NCBI GenBank assembly: GCA_016741995.1
Contig: JACVCO010000009.1
Span: 1 to 64,000 of the forward strand
From: Hydrogenophaga sp.
GTDB taxonomy: Bacteria; Pseudomonadota; Gammaproteobacteria; Burkholderiales; Burkholderiaceae_C
Direction: 5' to 3'
DNA: 64,000 bases
In this document: positions 54,941-63,831 of the stretch, piece by piece
Layout: every line of letters begins with the position of its first letter
Position numbering within the stretch: the first letter of the stretch is position 1
Notes under the pieces: generated by a model
Database searches by the model: none
The model's input: only the letters and a program-made list of their open reading frames with translations
What the model was told of the DNA's origin: nothing
Translations under genes and position numbers: made by a program

Positions 54941-55818
54941 GGCGTGCCTCCGTTGCGTGGTGCGGGCGCAGCGTCGCCCACGAAGGCGCGAACGCCCATG
55001 AACCGCATGTGGTAGTCGCTGACGTTGCGGTGGCTTTGCGCCGACACGATCAGGTAGAAGTTCTGCCGCCGCGCGATCTCGGGCACATGGGGGTGCGCCG
55101 CTTGCAGCACCTGCCGTCCGTTGAGCCACCAGCGCACGGTCAGGGTGTCGGGCGAGTAGGACACCCCGAACACATTGGGTCGGGTCCGGTCCAGCGGCAC
55201 CTTCGACGTCGGTTCGGGGTTCTGGATCTTCTGGTAGTTGGGGTAGATGCCGGACCACGAGATGGCGGTGTGGTGGCCGCCGGGGCCGAAGCCGCCTTCG
55301 TCGATGTCCAGTTCGAACCAGCGCTGGAAACCCTTGGGGTCGGGCGGGTAGACGTCTTCCATCCGCTGGTTGTGCTCGATCGGCATGAGCCAGATCGCGG
55401 GGAAGTTGTCGCGGTGGTTGGACGAGGTCGCGACCTGCGCTTCGATGTAGAACGGCCGGTCCCCGCGCAGCAAGGGAAAGCGGCCGGGGCGCGCGCTCGT
55501 CTTCACCGTGGCCAGGATGCCGCCCTTGTGGATGATCACGCCATCGTCGGCCGGTGCGTAGAGGCTTCGGTCCCGGGGCGGCAGAAAGTAGATGCCGGCG
55601 TGGTACTTGTGGCCGTCGGCCTGCCCGCTGAAGTCCACGTCGTCGATCCGCGGGCAGTCGCGGAACAGCGCCTGCCGCGCGCCCACCTGCGTGGCGCCGG
55701 CCGGTGGGGTGGCGTCCTGGCAGATCAGGCCGTCGTCGGCGTGCGCCCAGGCCGGCCAGGCCAGGCAGGTGGCGGCCAGAACGCGCCAGGCCGTGGGGAA
55801 AGCGGGGTGGGTGTGCAT
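54937..55818 (-). CDS. GH16-like secreted glycoside hydrolase (or polysaccharide-binding relative)
   Basis: A 293-residue protein with a signal peptide (VLAATCLAWPAWAHA). The mature part is a concanavalin-A-like jelly roll: FYIEAQVATSSNHRDNFPAIWLMP, then FELDIDEGGFG, which carries the GH16 catalytic pattern ExDxxE. The ATG at 55818 has AGGAG upstream. GH16 enzymes cut beta-1,3/1,4 glucans, galactans or related polymers. Inside an export operon it probably trims or releases the polymer in the periplasm; the linkage is unknown. Confidence 0.82.
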   Translation of the reverse strand: MHTHPAFPTAWRVLAATCLAWPAWAHADDGLICQDATPPAGATQVGARQALFRDCPRIDDVDFSGQADGHKYHAGIYFLPPRDRSLYAPADDGVIIHKGGILATVKTSARPGRFPLLRGDRPFYIEAQVATSSNHRDNFPAIWLMPIEHNQRMEDVYPPDPKGFQRWFELDIDEGGFGPGGHHTAISWSGIYPNYQKIQNPEPTSKVPLDRTRPNVFGVSYSPDTLTVRWWLNGRQVLQAAHPHVPEIARRQNFYLIVSAQSHRNVSDYHMRFMGVRAFVGDAAPAPRNGGTP

Positions 55819-55831
55819 GTCGCTCCTGTCG

Positions 55832-56800
55832 TCAGTGCCGCGGCGCCAGCCGCTCTTCACCGGTGCCCGGTGCGGCTTGCGTGGGCTGCGCCACCAGCCG
55901 GTGCCCGGTCAGGCGGCTCAGTTCGGCGCAGATGTCGGCCTTGTCGTGGAGATGGGCCACGGCCCGCTCCAGCTCCATGAGCCGGGCGCCCACCAGAAAG
56001 CGGTACCAGCCGCCCTGGAGGAAGTGGTAGACCAGCCCGCTGCGACCATCCAGAAAGCCCAGCTGGACGACGTAGCGCCACAGGAAGTACAGCGGCGCGC
56101 TGACGGTGAAGGGCAGCCGGTTGTAAAGGCGCTCCTTGGCCCAGCGCCTCACCGAGGCCTGCAGCGATGCGCTGCGGGCGTTGAGCACCTCGTCGCGTGC
56201 GAACAGCCCCAGCCGCTGGTTCAACACCTCGATGGCTTCGCGCGTGGCGTAGCGGTTGTGCTTGTCGACGAAGTAGCACAGGTCGTTGAGGTTGTGATCG
56301 GCGAAGCCGCCGTCGAACGTGACCGTGCGCCCGCCCCAGACCACCATGTGCTCGTCCATCCAGCGGTCTTCGATGCGGCCGTGGCCATGGCGCCAGAGGC
56401 GCAGCATCACCAGGGGGTAGCGCCCGCCGTGGCGCACCCAGCGGTCCATGAAGATGTGCTTGCGCTTGAAGTTGACGCCCACCACGTCGGCCGGCAGCCG
56501 GGGCAGGCGTTCGGCGATCTCGCGCGCGAGGTCGGGTTCGATGATCTCGTCGGCGTCCAGGCGCAGCACCCACTGGCCGCGGATGGGCAGCGTGTCCAGG
56601 GCCCACTGGAACTGCCGGGCCTGGTTCACGAAGGGGTGGGTGCAGACCTCGGCCCCCAGCTGTTCCGCGATCGCGGTGGTGCGGTCGGTGGAGCCGGAGT
56701 CGACCACGCAGATCTGGTCGGCGAAGGGCTGGATGGACCGGATGGCGCGCTCGATGTGGAGCGCCTCGTTGTGGGTCAGGATGATCGCGGTGATGTTCAT
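55832..56800 (-). CDS. Glycosyltransferase family 2
   Basis: A 322-residue GT-A enzyme. It begins MNITAIILTHNEALHIERAI, followed by CVVDSGSTDRT and the metal-binding LDADEI motif. The C-terminal part (YRFLVGARLMELERAV) is amphipathic and resembles WaaE/KdtX-like transferases. The ATG at 56800 matches the family; the ORF-track start at 56890 adds a Pro/Arg stretch. It lies between the GH16-like and nitroreductase genes with gaps of 13 and 10 bases. Confidence 0.93.
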   Translation of the reverse strand: MNITAIILTHNEALHIERAIRSIQPFADQICVVDSGSTDRTTAIAEQLGAEVCTHPFVNQARQFQWALDTLPIRGQWVLRLDADEIIEPDLAREIAERLPRLPADVVGVNFKRKHIFMDRWVRHGGRYPLVMLRLWRHGHGRIEDRWMDEHMVVWGGRTVTFDGGFADHNLNDLCYFVDKHNRYATREAIEVLNQRLGLFARDEVLNARSASLQASVRRWAKERLYNRLPFTVSAPLYFLWRYVVQLGFLDGRSGLVYHFLQGGWYRFLVGARLMELERAVAHLHDKADICAELSRLTGHRLVAQPTQAAPGTGEERLAPRH

Positions 56801-56810
56801 CGTGATCCCT

Positions 56811-57767
56811 TCAGGCGTGCAAGGTGGCGATTTCCGCCGCGGGCCGCCGGGGCGAGAACGCCACCCGGGTCTGCGGGGCGATGGGCTCACCGAAGGCGAT
56901 CATCAGGATCAGCCGCTCGCCGGCCGGAATGCCGCCCGCGCGGCGGATCGCGGACTCGGTCCGGTGGTCGATCGCGAGGTTGAGCGGGCAGGCGCCCCAG
57001 CCCATCGAGCGGCAGGCGAACATCAGGCACATGGCGAACAGCGCGCCGTCCACATACGCCTGGTTGCGTTGCCCGGGGCCACCCCAGGCGCAGATATCGG
57101 AACTCACCACGAACAGGTTGCCCACGTTGTCGGCAAAGCCGCGCGAGCCGCCCTGCAGCGCGAGCAGTTCCTGGATGCGGGCGCGGTCCTGGTAGGTGTG
57201 CACGCGCGTGGACTGCCGGTTGCACTGCGAGGGCGCCAGTTGCGCGAGCGAGATCGCTTCGACGATGCGGTCGGGGTCGAGCGGCGCGGGCCGCAGCGTG
57301 CGGATGCTCGAGCGGCTGGCCATCAACTGCGGCAGGTCGCCCGGGGGCTGGCCGTTGAACGAGTAGTCGCGCGTGCCGCCCTGCCAGGGCTTGGGCAGCC
57401 TGTCTTCCCACGCCGCCAGGTAGGCCGCGATCTCGTCGAGCAAGGGGTCGCTCACCCCCAGCCGCGCGTGGAAGTTCGCGTAGGCCTGCAGCGCGCCGAG
57501 CGACATGTGGGCCGGCACCGGCGAGTGCCGGATGTCGTAGCGCGACAGCGCGGCCATCACGAAGCGGACCTTGTCCTTGCCGAACAGCGGCTTCGGGTTC
57601 GGCAGCGACAGGCCTTTCTCGATCGTGTGCGCCTCGATGAGGATCTTGTAGAACGCGCGCTTGGACGGGTCCACGAAGGGCGAGTACGCGTTGAACCGCA
57701 GGAACAGCGCGGCATCGCGCAGGGCCTCGCTGAAGATGCCCGCCACCTTGAGCAGCTTGCTAAGCAC
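56811..57767 (-). CDS. Nitroreductase-family protein in the polysaccharide operon
   Basis: A 318-residue protein with an N-terminal extension of about 140 residues followed by an FMN-type nitroreductase fold: MASRSSIRTLRPAPLD, LAQLAPSQCNRQSTRVHTY, CRSMGWGACPLNLAID and ERLILMIAFGEP. Proteins of this type occur in exopolysaccharide operons, often beside pyruvyl transferases. The gene overlaps the downstream acyltransferase by eight bases. It may reduce a sugar-linked or cofactor substrate; no role is established from sequence. Confidence 0.85.
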   Translation of the reverse strand: MLSKLLKVAGIFSEALRDAALFLRFNAYSPFVDPSKRAFYKILIEAHTIEKGLSLPNPKPLFGKDKVRFVMAALSRYDIRHSPVPAHMSLGALQAYANFHARLGVSDPLLDEIAAYLAAWEDRLPKPWQGGTRDYSFNGQPPGDLPQLMASRSSIRTLRPAPLDPDRIVEAISLAQLAPSQCNRQSTRVHTYQDRARIQELLALQGGSRGFADNVGNLFVVSSDICAWGGPGQRNQAYVDGALFAMCLMFACRSMGWGACPLNLAIDHRTESAIRRAGGIPAGERLILMIAFGEPIAPQTRVAFSPRRPAAEIATLHA

Positions 57768-58335
57768 GGCGCCGCTCCTTCAGCACGCGGTCCTTGAGCT
57801 TGCGGCAGGGATGTCCGGCACAGACGGACCAGGCCGGCATGTCCTTGAGCACCACCGAGCGCGCACCGATGACGGCGCCCTCGCGGATCACCACGTTCGG
57901 GTGCACGAAGCTCTCGGCCGCGATCCACACGTGGTTCTCGATCACGATGGGCCCGGTGATCAGGGGCCTGTCCAGCGTGCGAACGTCGTGCGAGCCCGCG
58001 CACAGGAACGTGCGCTGGCTGACGGCGACCTTGGAGCCGATGGTGATCCGGTCCATGCTGTAGCAGTCCACGCCATCGCCGAGCGCGGAGAAATCGCCCA
58101 TGACGAGGTTCCAGGGGGCCCAGACGCGGCACGACGGCGCGATGCGGCAACCGGCACCCACGCGGGCCCCGAAGCTGCGCAGCAGAAAACGCCGCCAGCC
58201 ATGCAGCGCCCAGCGGGGCGTCGGCCGGAAGGCCAGCAACCACACCGTTTCCCACACGAACCGGCGCAGCAGCGCCGCGTTGGTGAAGCCGTTGCGGTAC
58301 CTCAGTGAACGGAGCTCGCTGACGGATTCGCTCAT
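57760..58335 (-). CDS. Left-handed beta-helix acyltransferase (WcaF/NodL-like)
   Basis: A 191-residue protein with hexapeptide repeats (IAPSCRVWAPWNLVMGDFSALG, ITIGSKVAVSQRTFLCAGSHD, IVIENHVWIAAESFVHPNVVIREGAVIGARSVVLKD). It should transfer an acetyl group from acetyl-CoA to a sugar hydroxyl. His in AGSHD is the likely catalytic base. The ATG overlaps the pyruvyl transferase stop (ATGA). It is part of the decoration step of the polysaccharide. Confidence 0.92.
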   Translation of the reverse strand: MSESVSELRSLRYRNGFTNAALLRRFVWETVWLLAFRPTPRWALHGWRRFLLRSFGARVGAGCRIAPSCRVWAPWNLVMGDFSALGDGVDCYSMDRITIGSKVAVSQRTFLCAGSHDVRTLDRPLITGPIVIENHVWIAAESFVHPNVVIREGAVIGARSVVLKDMPAWSVCAGHPCRKLKDRVLKERRRA

Positions 58336-59480
58336 GGGGTGACCGCCTTCAGTTGTGCGCTCAGGAACGCGTTGCCGCTGTGCCGCAGATCGGCCAGGCG
58401 CTGCTCCACATCCACCCAGTCGATCTCCTGACTCGCCAGCGCCTCCACGTTCGATGCCGAGAACGCGGGCGCGAAGCGGTCTTCCAGGCCGACGGCGCGC
58501 AGCAGGTGCAGCGCGCGCGCGTTGGCGGTGGCCTTGTCGCCCGTCAGCCCGGCCACGATGAAGGGCTTGCGCAGCAGCAGCGAGAACACGGTGCCGTGGA
58601 AGGAGTTGGTCACCACGAAGCGCGCGTTCTCGAGCAAGGCAACCCACTCGCCGGGATCGGGGTACACCGTGCGGCCGATCTCGGCCCAGCGCCGGTGCGG
58701 GTTGTGCGCCGACAGGATGGGGCAGGCCAGTTGCCGCGACACCTGCTCGGCGGTCTGGCGGATGTTGTCCGGCGAGCGAAGCGCGTAGCAGAAGAGGTAC
58801 GGGTCGGCGTGCCCGGACGGCGCGCGATTGGTCAGCTCCGGGTAGTGGCTGTGCAGCAGGGTCGGGTCGGGCACGTTGGTGGCCGCCCGCCCGGTGGCGC
58901 GTTCGACCAGCGCGACACCGGAGGCTTCGCGCACCGAGATGGCGTCGAAGTTGTGCAGCAGCCGCGGCAGTTGCGCGGCCTCGGCGGGCGACACCTGGTC
59001 GCGGCCGAAGCTGGCGGCGTACGCGATCTTGCGGGCGCGGAACGCGGTGGCGAAGTCCAGGAAGTAGTTCGGGTCGAAACCGAAGTGCTGCGACGGGCTC
59101 CAGATCTGGTCGCTGCCCGCCACGATCAGGTCGAACGCCTGCGCCGCGGCGAGCGATGCCCCGTTGTCCCTCGCTGCGCCATCGCCGGCGATGCCGAGGA
59201 AGTGCTCGCGGAATCGCACGAACTTCTCTCGCTGGCCCGCGTGGCCGAAGTGGCGGTTCAGGAAGGACGACAGCGCCAGGTAGGCCACCTTCAGGTTGGC
59301 CTTGAACGCCGCCGGCGAGGTGGGCAGGCTGAGCCGGCCGCCGTGTTCGATGTGCGCGGGCCGGTAGTCGATGAAGCTGGTGTGGTGGCCCTGCTCCGTC
59401 AACCAGCGGCGCAGCGCGTAGGCCTGCAGCGCGGCACCGTAGTTGTCGCTGAAGTGGAAGGTGAGGATGCCGACGTTCAT
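58332..59480 (-). CDS. Polysaccharide pyruvyl transferase
   Basis: A 382-residue enzyme of the PS_pyruv_trans family. Motifs are FHFSDNYGAALQAYALRRWL at the N terminus, LIVAGSDQIWSP, and NSFHGTVFSLLLRKPFI in the C-terminal half. It adds ketal-linked pyruvate from PEP to a sugar, making the polymer acidic. The ATG at 59480 overlaps the GT4 stop (ATGA). Together with the acetyltransferases, it suggests a pyruvylated and acylated exopolysaccharide. Confidence 0.93.
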   Translation of the reverse strand: MNVGILTFHFSDNYGAALQAYALRRWLTEQGHHTSFIDYRPAHIEHGGRLSLPTSPAAFKANLKVAYLALSSFLNRHFGHAGQREKFVRFREHFLGIAGDGAARDNGASLAAAQAFDLIVAGSDQIWSPSQHFGFDPNYFLDFATAFRARKIAYAASFGRDQVSPAEAAQLPRLLHNFDAISVREASGVALVERATGRAATNVPDPTLLHSHYPELTNRAPSGHADPYLFCYALRSPDNIRQTAEQVSRQLACPILSAHNPHRRWAEIGRTVYPDPGEWVALLENARFVVTNSFHGTVFSLLLRKPFIVAGLTGDKATANARALHLLRAVGLEDRFAPAFSASNVEALASQEIDWVDVEQRLADLRHSGNAFLSAQLKAVTP

Positions 59481-60616
59481 CGTTTCACCATCGAGGCGGC
59501 GGTGCCGTGCACGGCGGACTGCCGCGCCATGGGCGCTGGCTTTGCCGTGGTCATCAGTTGCATGACCTTGTGCTGAAAGCGGGCCGCCACGGCCGGCCCG
59601 CTCAGGCGGGCGGTTTCGGTGTTCGCCAGCGCTGTGCGGCTCCAGCTGAAGTCGTCGCAGTACTGGCGCAGGCACCACAGCAGATCGGCCGTGCTGCCGG
59701 CCTTGAACACGTAGCCGTTGCGCCCTGGCTCGATCACGTCGCTGGCGCCGCAGCGGTTGCTGCAGATCACGGGCGTGCCCACCATCAGCGCTTCGTTGAC
59801 CACCGCACCCCAGCCGTCGAAGCGGCTGGGCAAGACCAGCAGGTGGGCCGCCGCCATGGCGGTCACGGTCTCGGCGTTGGGCAGGCCGGGCGAGAAGCTC
59901 ACCCGGTCGGCGATGCCGAGCCGGGCCGCGAGCTGGCGCAGCGCCGGCTCTTGCGGACCCTGGCCGATGATGCGAAGGCGTGCCGTGGGCACCTCGAGCC
60001 GGCTGAGGGCGCGCAGCAGCAGATCGACCCGCTTGCGCTCGATCAGCTGGCCCACGTACAGGATCCGCAGGTGGCCGCTCGACGCCAGCGGGGGCTCCAC
60101 CGGCACGGGGTCCACCACGTGCACGAAGGGCGCGATGCGCGCCTTCGGGTAGCCGCAGGCCGCGAAGAAACGCGCACCGCCATAGCGGCCGGAATGGCCG
60201 ATGCAGAACACGCCGCTCAGGTGCTGGCGGTAGCGCAAGGCGTCCCAGGTGTAGGCCAGCCAGCGCGGCAGCAGGCGCGGGCCCGGCTCGTAGCGGTTCT
60301 CCGTCATCAGGAAGCGGTGCACCGGCGCGCCCAGGCTGGCCTCGAAGGCGGCCAGCGGCAAGGCAAACCCCCGCAGGCCGAAGAACACCTGCACCGAACC
60401 GGGCAGCCGGGACAGCCTCGCGATCTGCGCCGGCGTGGGGGCCACGTGCACCCGCACCGCGCCGGTGTCGGGCACCGGGTAGCCGCGCTCGCGGTAGTGC
60501 GCGGGCAGCGCCTCCGTCACGCACCAGTGCACGGTGTTGCCGGGCATGTTCGCCAGTTCGCGGATGTACGCGGCCTGGTGGAACATCAGGTAGGAATGCC
60601 AGAAGACGTAGTGCAT
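59477..60616 (-). CDS. Glycosyltransferase, GT4 family
   Basis: A 379-residue GT-B enzyme. The C-terminal domain has LRILYVGQLIERKRVDLLLRA, ADRVSFSPGLP, and the donor-binding LPSRFDGWGAVVNEALMVGTPVI. The N-terminal half (HYVFWHSYLMFHQAAYIREL) is less conserved. It starts 19 bases after the acyltransferase gene. A sugar transferase of the repeat-unit assembly; the sugar is not predictable. Confidence 0.93.
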   Translation of the reverse strand: MHYVFWHSYLMFHQAAYIRELANMPGNTVHWCVTEALPAHYRERGYPVPDTGAVRVHVAPTPAQIARLSRLPGSVQVFFGLRGFALPLAAFEASLGAPVHRFLMTENRYEPGPRLLPRWLAYTWDALRYRQHLSGVFCIGHSGRYGGARFFAACGYPKARIAPFVHVVDPVPVEPPLASSGHLRILYVGQLIERKRVDLLLRALSRLEVPTARLRIIGQGPQEPALRQLAARLGIADRVSFSPGLPNAETVTAMAAAHLLVLPSRFDGWGAVVNEALMVGTPVICSNRCGASDVIEPGRNGYVFKAGSTADLLWCLRQYCDDFSWSRTALANTETARLSGPAVAARFQHKVMQLMTTAKPAPMARQSAVHGTAASMVKR

Positions 60617-60635
60617 GGCGGGTGCTCCGTTGGGG

Positions 60636-61640
60636 TCAGGCGGGGGCTGGCTGGAACAGGCGCGAGGCGCCCGCGGTCATGCGGCTGGACAGCCAGCGCG
60701 TGAGCACGGAGAACACCAGCAGGGGAACCAGGGCCAGGAGCAGGAGGACCAGGTGGCCGTAAGGCGTGTCTTGCGCTTCCAGCCAGCGGATCCACGCGGT
60801 CTGCGTCAGGTAGATCTCGAGCGTCAGGCCACCCAGCAGCGCGATGAAGGGGAACAGCGGTGTGGCCCGCAGCGGCTTGAGCACCGCCTCCGAGGCGAAC
60901 ACGTGGAAGCAGCCGTAGACGATCGGGTACAGCAGGGCCTGGAACACGAACTGCAGGTGGCCCATGTCGAAACGGAACACCGTGAGCTTGGCGACCAGGA
61001 ACAGCAGCAGGGAGAGCAGCAGCGTGGCGACGGACGAGGGCGTGAACCGCGGCGTCAATTGCAGGCGCGCGACCAGGCAACCCAGCAGCGTGATGCCGAA
61101 GTAGTTGATCCACTTGAAGTGGTTGGCCCAGGTGAAGTCGTTGCCCCGCCCTTCGACGACGAAGGTCGACAGATCCAGCTGGCTGTAGAAGAAGCCATAC
61201 GGCACCAGCAGCAGGGCCATCGCCGTGGCGATGCCGGCCGGGCGCAGGCGCGCCAGGTAGAACACGGGCAGGTAGAACGCCATCACCGCGGAGACGAACC
61301 AGAACGGCGTGGGCCAGGCGAAGACCGCGACCAGATCGGCGAGGCCGTTGATGCGGACCATGCCGATCGCGAGCATGGTGCAGGCGACGATGAGGACGGC
61401 CGGGTACAGCCGCACGACCCGTTTGCGCAGGTAGGTCGCCAGCGACGGCGCGGCAGCGTCCGCCGCCGCGTTCAGGCTCTTGGCCAGACCGAAGCCCGAG
61501 AGGAAGAAGAAGAGCGAATTGCCGATGGCACCGCCCGTGGCGATCCGCGGGTCCGGCACGAAGGCGTCCAGGTGCGACAGGGTGATCAATGCCGTCGCCA
61601 GGAACAGCATCAGCGTGGTGTCTGTGTCTCGGTGTGTCAT
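60636..61640 (-). CDS. Acyltransferase 3 family membrane protein
   Basis: A 334-residue polytopic membrane protein with about ten helices. Family features are SHLDAF, NSLFFFLSGFGLAKSL and LRKRVVRLYPAVL. The N-terminal His of AT3 enzymes is represented by SHLD. These proteins acylate exported sugars on the membrane. The ATG at 61640 overlaps the polymerase stop (ATGA). It would decorate the polysaccharide with acetyl or succinyl groups. Confidence 0.9.
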   Translation of the reverse strand: MTHRDTDTTLMLFLATALITLSHLDAFVPDPRIATGGAIGNSLFFFLSGFGLAKSLNAAADAAAPSLATYLRKRVVRLYPAVLIVACTMLAIGMVRINGLADLVAVFAWPTPFWFVSAVMAFYLPVFYLARLRPAGIATAMALLLVPYGFFYSQLDLSTFVVEGRGNDFTWANHFKWINYFGITLLGCLVARLQLTPRFTPSSVATLLLSLLLFLVAKLTVFRFDMGHLQFVFQALLYPIVYGCFHVFASEAVLKPLRATPLFPFIALLGGLTLEIYLTQTAWIRWLEAQDTPYGHLVLLLLALVPLLVFSVLTRWLSSRMTAGASRLFQPAPA

Positions 61641-62896
61641 GTCGGTTCACCCTTCAAGCCGGCGAGTGCCGGTGAGTACCGCGAAGCGGCGCGCGCGGTG
61701 CTCGCTGCCGGCAGGTTCAGTTGAAGAACCAGCACGAGGATCCAGAGCGAGTAGGGGTTGCCCACACCGATCAGGTACCGGTTGAAGATGGACTGGGCCA
61801 GGATGAAGACCAGCATCAGCCCGGCCATGAACACCTGGTGGCGCGCCGGGCCGGGCTGCAGCCCGTGCCGGAGCGCGCGGCCGGCGGTGACGATGAACGC
61901 CAGTGCGATGAGCGAGCCGAAGAACAGCCCGTGTTCCAGCGCCAGGTTGATGTACGAGCTCTCGACCGGGAAGCCGATGATGTCGGGCAGGGCCGAGCGG
62001 ATGCCGCGGCCGGTGAACATCAGCGCGCCGTCGGAGAACACCAGTTCGATGCCGGCCTGCCAGAGATCGGCGCGCCCGGTGGCGCCGGAGTCCACGCCCC
62101 GGGTGGGGGAGTCCACGTCGAGGATGAGGGACAGGTAGTCCTTGATGTCGGCCCACTTGAAGAGGACCAGCGCCAGCCCGGCGAGCGCCGCCAGCACCAG
62201 GCCCATGCGCGCACGGCGCGAACCGCGCCAGGCGATCAGGGTGACGCCCGTCAGGCCGGTGATGCACAGCGCCAGCATCCCGGCGCGTGCCGAGGCGGCC
62301 AGCAACACGCAGAGGCACAACCCCGCCATGGCCAGCGCAAACAGCTGCCGCGGCCGGGTGTGCACGGCCAGGTAGCGCTGGAAGAACAGCAGCGCGCCCC
62401 CGCCGTAGACCAGCCCGCTCAGGTTGGGGTGCATGCCCAGGGGCTGGTAGCGGATCAGCCCCTGGCCGTATTCCACGTTGCCGGCGAGCGAGGCGAACAG
62501 CGCCTGGGGCTCCACGAGCAGCAGCGTGGCGAGGAGCGCCACATAGGCCCACCGGAACACGGCGGCCAGCTCGCTGGCGCGGTTGTGGCGGACCACCAGC
62601 GCGATGGCCGTCAGCACCAGCAGCAGCATGGCGCCGTACATCGTCGACAACAGGTTGCCCGTTGCCCACGCCACCAGCATGGCAAACAGGAAGGCGGTGC
62701 TGAACAGCCATTCGACGAGGCTGGGCCGCACGCGCAGCGTGTCGCCCGACAGCACGGAGAAGAAGCCCGCCATGAGCAGCATGCTGATGGCGCCCATCTG
62801 GGCCGCTTGAAGCGCCGGGCCTTCGTAGTACCACCCCGTGAGGTAGATGGAGCCGCCCAGCAGCCAGCGAGACAGCTGTGTGTTCAGTTCGCGCAT
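61637..62896 (-). CDS. O-antigen ligase/Wzy-type polymerase of the polysaccharide operon
   Basis: A 419-residue protein with about eleven to twelve membrane helices. The conserved Wzy_C-type region includes GMHPNLSGLVYGGGALLFFQRY, the large periplasmic loop and SSYINLALEHGLFFG. It most likely polymerises repeat units in the periplasm, a role consistent with Wza and Wzc in the same operon. The ATG at 62896 lies within the last 13 bases of the aldo/keto reductase gene. Confidence 0.88.
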   Translation of the reverse strand: MRELNTQLSRWLLGGSIYLTGWYYEGPALQAAQMGAISMLLMAGFFSVLSGDTLRVRPSLVEWLFSTAFLFAMLVAWATGNLLSTMYGAMLLLVLTAIALVVRHNRASELAAVFRWAYVALLATLLLVEPQALFASLAGNVEYGQGLIRYQPLGMHPNLSGLVYGGGALLFFQRYLAVHTRPRQLFALAMAGLCLCVLLAASARAGMLALCITGLTGVTLIAWRGSRRARMGLVLAALAGLALVLFKWADIKDYLSLILDVDSPTRGVDSGATGRADLWQAGIELVFSDGALMFTGRGIRSALPDIIGFPVESSYINLALEHGLFFGSLIALAFIVTAGRALRHGLQPGPARHQVFMAGLMLVFILAQSIFNRYLIGVGNPYSLWILVLVLQLNLPAASTARAASRYSPALAGLKGEPT

Positions 62897-63831
62897 GGGG
62901 CACCTGCCTGCGCGAAGGCCGTGTGAAGCGTCTGCATGGTCGGCCGCCACCGGGCCGAACCCGTGACGTGCCAGACGAGTTCGAGCGTGGTGACCAGCCG
63001 GCGCGGCTGGTTGGTGGAGAAGAGCAGGCGGCTGGGCCAGCGCGCCAGCGCATAGGCCAGTGCCAGGGCCCCGGTCGCTGCGGCCGGGTCGGTGCCGGCG
63101 GGCAAGAGGCTGGCCAGTTGCTCCTTGAGCCGGGCGTCCTGTTCCATCTGCTGCGCGATGGCCGGGGCAATGAACCGGAACGCCCCGTGCAGGATGTCGG
63201 TGGGCGCGGCGGGGGCGTCGTCGGTGCCGGGCGCGGGGCAGCGGTATTGCCGCACCGTGCCGAAGCGCACGAGCCGGGCCGCGGGTTCCCCGGTGGCGCT
63301 GCCATAGGCCCCCAGCTGGCCCTGGGCCACACAGCGGTCGAGCAGCGGCGTCAAGGGGGCCAGCGCGTCGTGCGCTTGTGCCTCGTGCAGCAGCAGGCCC
63401 TCCACCTGGTCGCGTTGCAACAGACGCCGGCTGGTGTCGAACGAGCGGGCGATGAAATCGGGGTGGAAATGGGCGGGCGCGGCGCGGTGGGCCATGCCCT
63501 TGAGCACGGCGGTGCGCAACCCGGGGATGTGGTTGGCCAGCGGCCTGACGAGGGCCCGCGCCGTCTGCATGAGGCCGGGCGATGCGGGGCGTGCCAGCCC
63601 GGCCTTGGTGAACACGGTGACGGGCTCCTGCCGCCCCTTGAGGGCCTCGCCCAGCACCGCTTCCGACATGCCCAGCCCATACGGGGGCGCGGTGTCGAAG
63701 TGGCGGATGCCGAGGTCCAGCGCGGCGTGCACCAGCCGCAGGGCGTTGGCCTTTTCGTGGCCACCCTTGAGGCGGCCGCAGCCAAAGCCCAGGCGTTGGG
63801 TGATGAGGTAGGCGTGGCTGTCCATCGTCAT
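62884..63831 (-). CDS. Aldo/keto reductase family protein in the polysaccharide operon
   Basis: A 315-residue TIM-barrel oxidoreductase: RLGFGCGRLKGG at the start, the catalytic Asp/Tyr region FDTAPPYGLGMSEAVLGEAL, VFTKAGLA, and QVEGLLLHEA where His is expected. The ATG at 63831 (MTMDSHAY) overlaps the stop of the upstream GMC oxidoreductase (ATGA). In this setting it could form or modify an unusual sugar or a reduced side group; that is inference. Confidence 0.88.
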   Translation of the reverse strand: MTMDSHAYLITQRLGFGCGRLKGGHEKANALRLVHAALDLGIRHFDTAPPYGLGMSEAVLGEALKGRQEPVTVFTKAGLARPASPGLMQTARALVRPLANHIPGLRTAVLKGMAHRAAPAHFHPDFIARSFDTSRRLLQRDQVEGLLLHEAQAHDALAPLTPLLDRCVAQGQLGAYGSATGEPAARLVRFGTVRQYRCPAPGTDDAPAAPTDILHGAFRFIAPAIAQQMEQDARLKEQLASLLPAGTDPAAATGALALAYALARWPSRLLFSTNQPRRLVTTLELVWHVTGSARWRPTMQTLHTAFAQAGAPCAN

